Shown here piece by piece: positions 62,748 to 64,000 of a stretch of 64,000 bases of DNA (position 1 is its first letter; the number at the start of each line of letters is the position of its first letter). The notes under the pieces are model-generated. The model was not told the DNA's origin and searched no databases. It saw nothing but the letters and a program-made list of their open reading frames with translations. A program made the translations under genes and the position numbers. The stretch is from Parapedobacter sp035556095 (GTDB lineage: Bacteria > Bacteroidota > Bacteroidia > Sphingobacteriales > Sphingobacteriaceae). The stretch covers positions 238,840 to 302,839 of the forward strand of contig NZ_DATMFT010000011.1 in the NCBI RefSeq assembly GCF_035556095.1, in the 5' to 3' direction.

Positions 62748-63626
62748 CTACCGCTCATAGCCAAACCGTTTCAGGTAGTTGTCTTTTTTCCGCCAATCGG
62801 GAATCACCTTCACAAAAAGCTCCAAAAACACCTTTCTTTGCAGGAATTCCTCGATGTCTTGCCGCGCGTAAGTCCCCACTTTCTTGATCATGCTGCCACC
62901 CTTACCGATAATGATGTTCTTTTGCGACTCGCGCTCGACAATGATCTCCCCACTGATACGCGTGATGTATTGCTCCTCCTTAAATGCTGTGATGACGACC
63001 TCAGTACTGTATGGAATTTCCTTTTCATATAGTTTGAATACTTTCTCGCGGATGATTTCAGACACAAAGAAACGCTCATTTTTGTCGGTGAGCGCATCTT
63101 TCTCGTAATACGGCGGGTGCTCAGGCAGATGATCGAGGATAAATTCCATCACCGCTTGGATGTTGTGGCCATGCAGTGCGGATATGGCTAGGGTCACCTT
63201 TGGCGATACCGTTTCTTGCCAATAGGTTATCTTACTCTTCACTTCCTCCGCTGTGGACTTATCGATTTTATTAATCAGCACCGCTACTGGCGATTCGGTT
63301 TTCTTCAATTTCTCGATGATATCACTTTCATCATATCGCTCGTGTATATCGGTTACCAGCAGGATGATGTCAGCGTCTATTAAAGAGCCCTGTACCGCAC
63401 TCATCATCGATGTTTGCAGGGTATAGGCCGGTTTTATTACGCCAGGTGTGTCTGAAAAAACAATTTGATACTCCGGTTCGTTGACAATGCCGATAATACG
63501 ATGCCGGGTTGTTTGCGCTTTTGGGGTGATTATCGACATTTTTTCGCCCACCAACGCATTCATTAAGGTAGACTTACCTGCATTGGGCTTTCCAACGATA
63601 CTAACGAAACCTGCTTTATACGGCAT
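62748..63626 (-). CDS. era: GTPase Era
   Basis: 292 residues from the ATG at 63626 (MPYKAGFVSIVG); the frame opens at 63704 but that part overlaps the divergent tRNA promoter. G1 GKPNAGKS (12-19), G3 DTPG, G4 NKID, and a C-terminal KH domain (IIIGKGGSMIKKVGTYARQ). Binds the 16S rRNA 3' end during 30S assembly. Near rpsP and rimM, other 30S genes, but with separate control. Confidence 0.97.
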   Translation of the reverse strand: MPYKAGFVSIVGKPNAGKSTLMNALVGEKMSIITPKAQTTRHRIIGIVNEPEYQIVFSDTPGVIKPAYTLQTSMMSAVQGSLIDADIILLVTDIHERYDESDIIEKLKKTESPVAVLINKIDKSTAEEVKSKITYWQETVSPKVTLAISALHGHNIQAVMEFILDHLPEHPPYYEKDALTDKNERFFVSEIIREKVFKLYEKEIPYSTEVVITAFKEEQYITRISGEIIVERESQKNIIIGKGGSMIKKVGTYARQDIEEFLQRKVFLELFVKVIPDWRKKDNYLKRFGYER

Positions 63627-63640
63627 TTTTTTCAATCTTA

Positions 63641-63672
63641 TTTGCTTTGCAAAGAAACAAATTATATCTTTG
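63641..63672 (+). promoter_or_regulatory. Promoter of the tRNA region
   Basis: TTTG (63641-63644), 20-bp spacer, TATCTTTG (63665-63672): both boxes match. Transcription would start near 63679, before the damaged tRNA copy (63707) and the intact initiator tRNA (63813), so both would be on one transcript ending at the terminator at 63892-63927. Confidence 0.7.
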
Positions 63673-63706
63673 CAGTCCAATTCGGAAAAAGAATTGAAAA
63701 ACACAG

Positions 63707-63789
63707 TGCGGGGTGGAGTCTCGCCTAAGGCGAGAGTAGCTCGTCGGGCTCATATCCGCCAGCTGGCGGACAATGGTTCGAGTACAGCG
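63707..63789 (+). pseudogene. Damaged initiator-tRNA copy carrying two perfect palindromes
   Basis: TGCGGGGTGGAG (63707-63718) and GTAGCTCGTCGGGCTCAT (63736-63753) are identical to the intact tRNA that follows, as is ATGGTTCGAGT-type T-arm sequence near 63773-63783. The D-loop is replaced by the hairpin TCTCGCCTAAGGCGAGA (63719-63735), and the anticodon 3' side and variable loop by the palindrome TCCGCCAGCTGGCGGA (63755-63770). The 3' acceptor strand is lost, so it cannot fold as a tRNA. Confidence 0.8.
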
Positions 63790-63812
63790 AAAATGAAATA
63801 TTGAAAATATAG

Positions 63813-63888
<76 letters not shown>

Positions 63889-63891
63889 ATA

Positions 63892-63927
63892 GAAGCCGGT
63901 CAATTTTTTGACCGGCTTCACTTTTTT
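63892..63927 (+). terminator. Rho-independent terminator after tRNA-fMet
   Basis: GAAGCCGGTCAA (63892-63903) pairs perfectly with TTGACCGGCTTC (63908-63919) over 12 bp with a TTTT loop, followed by TTTTTT (63922-63927). Confidence 0.93.
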
Positions 63928-63937
63928 ATACTAAACC

Positions 63938-64000
63938 ATGTTTACCGTTTACGTACTCCATTCCGGAAAACACGACAAAATCTATATCGGATTTACTTCA
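63938..64000 (+). CDS. GIY-YIG nuclease family protein (N-terminus only)
   Basis: 21 codons before the window ends. MFTVYVLHSG and KIYIGFTS show the two short motifs of the GIY-YIG fold (here VYV and YIG), as in the small YhbQ-like proteins of Bacteroidota. It begins 11 bp after the tRNA terminator. Function of this subgroup is not established. Confidence 0.75.
   Translation, partial: MFTVYVLHSGKHDKIYIGFTS

Noticed and set aside
63627..63704. Extended N-terminus of Era
   Set aside because: It would overlap the divergent tRNA promoter, and the family start is MPYKAGFVSIVG.

Overview
The window comes from a Bacteroidota bacterium, most likely a member of the Sphingobacteriaceae close to Parapedobacter or Pedobacter (inference). 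The grounds are a SusC/SusD pair with DUF4959 and DUF4998 lipoproteins, Bacteroidota promoter boxes of the TAnnTTTG type (several with a TTTG box 19-20 bp upstream), a three-gene sdhCAB operon of the Bacteroidetes cytochrome b558 type, ribosomal protein S16 with a long acidic tail, and many lipoproteins with plain Cys lipoboxes. No insertion sequence, prophage, CRISPR array or rRNA gene was seen.

Positions 1-29,400 are an accessory catabolic region, almost all on the minus strand. It holds three transcription blocks. (a) 14,627 down to 1: a ten-gene run of SusC, SusD, DUF4959, DUF4998, a serine beta-lactamase-fold hydrolase, RidA, a D-serine dehydratase/D-threonine aldolase-like PLP enzyme, a VanX-like D,D-dipeptidase, a GMC oxidoreductase and its Tat-type small subunit. 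It has no glycoside hydrolase or lyase; the enzymes point to D-amino-acid-containing peptides plus oxidation of a sugar or alcohol. (b) 19,823 down to 14,798: a PEP-hydrolase-like TIM barrel, a Tm-1-like/UPF0261 protein, a PQQ-dependent quinohaemoprotein dehydrogenase and ThuA; the first three genes overlap at start and stop codons. Divergent from it (20,037-21,785) is a sigma-54 activator whose sensor domain is a paralogue of the PEP-hydrolase-like enzyme, and a sigma-54-type promoter can be read just upstream of the operon. (c) 29,410 down to 22,006: an exo/endonuclease/phosphatase-fold protein, an 825-residue lipoprotein with a duplicated C-terminal-type domain, a secreted FAD oxidoreductase, and a second Tat-type small subunit with GMC oxidoreductase. 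This five-gene run repeats the GMC pair of block (a) in reversed gene order.

Positions 29,600-64,000 are mostly core genome on both strands: DinB-like and TonB-like proteins, msrA, a quinone-oxidoreductase-like MDR, sodA, tadA, csaA, a CsbD-like protein, an OmpA/porin-type barrel, sdhCAB, an NtrY-like histidine kinase, gmd and rfbA, DUF2911 and lipocalin-like proteins, two UPF0104-type membrane proteins with an SDR, PlsC and a GT2 glycosyltransferase, a second TonB, ruvC, an Lrp/AsnC regulator, glnS, metF, rimM, rpsP, era, an initiator tRNA preceded by a damaged tRNA copy, and the start of a GIY-YIG gene at the right edge.

The most interesting parts are the self-contained sigma-54/PEP-hydrolase-like/UPF0261/PQQ system around 14.8-21.8 kb, the CAZyme-free SusCD locus to its left, the tRNA-derived relic carrying two perfect palindromes at 63.7 kb, and a tandem palindromic repeat at 50.7 kb.
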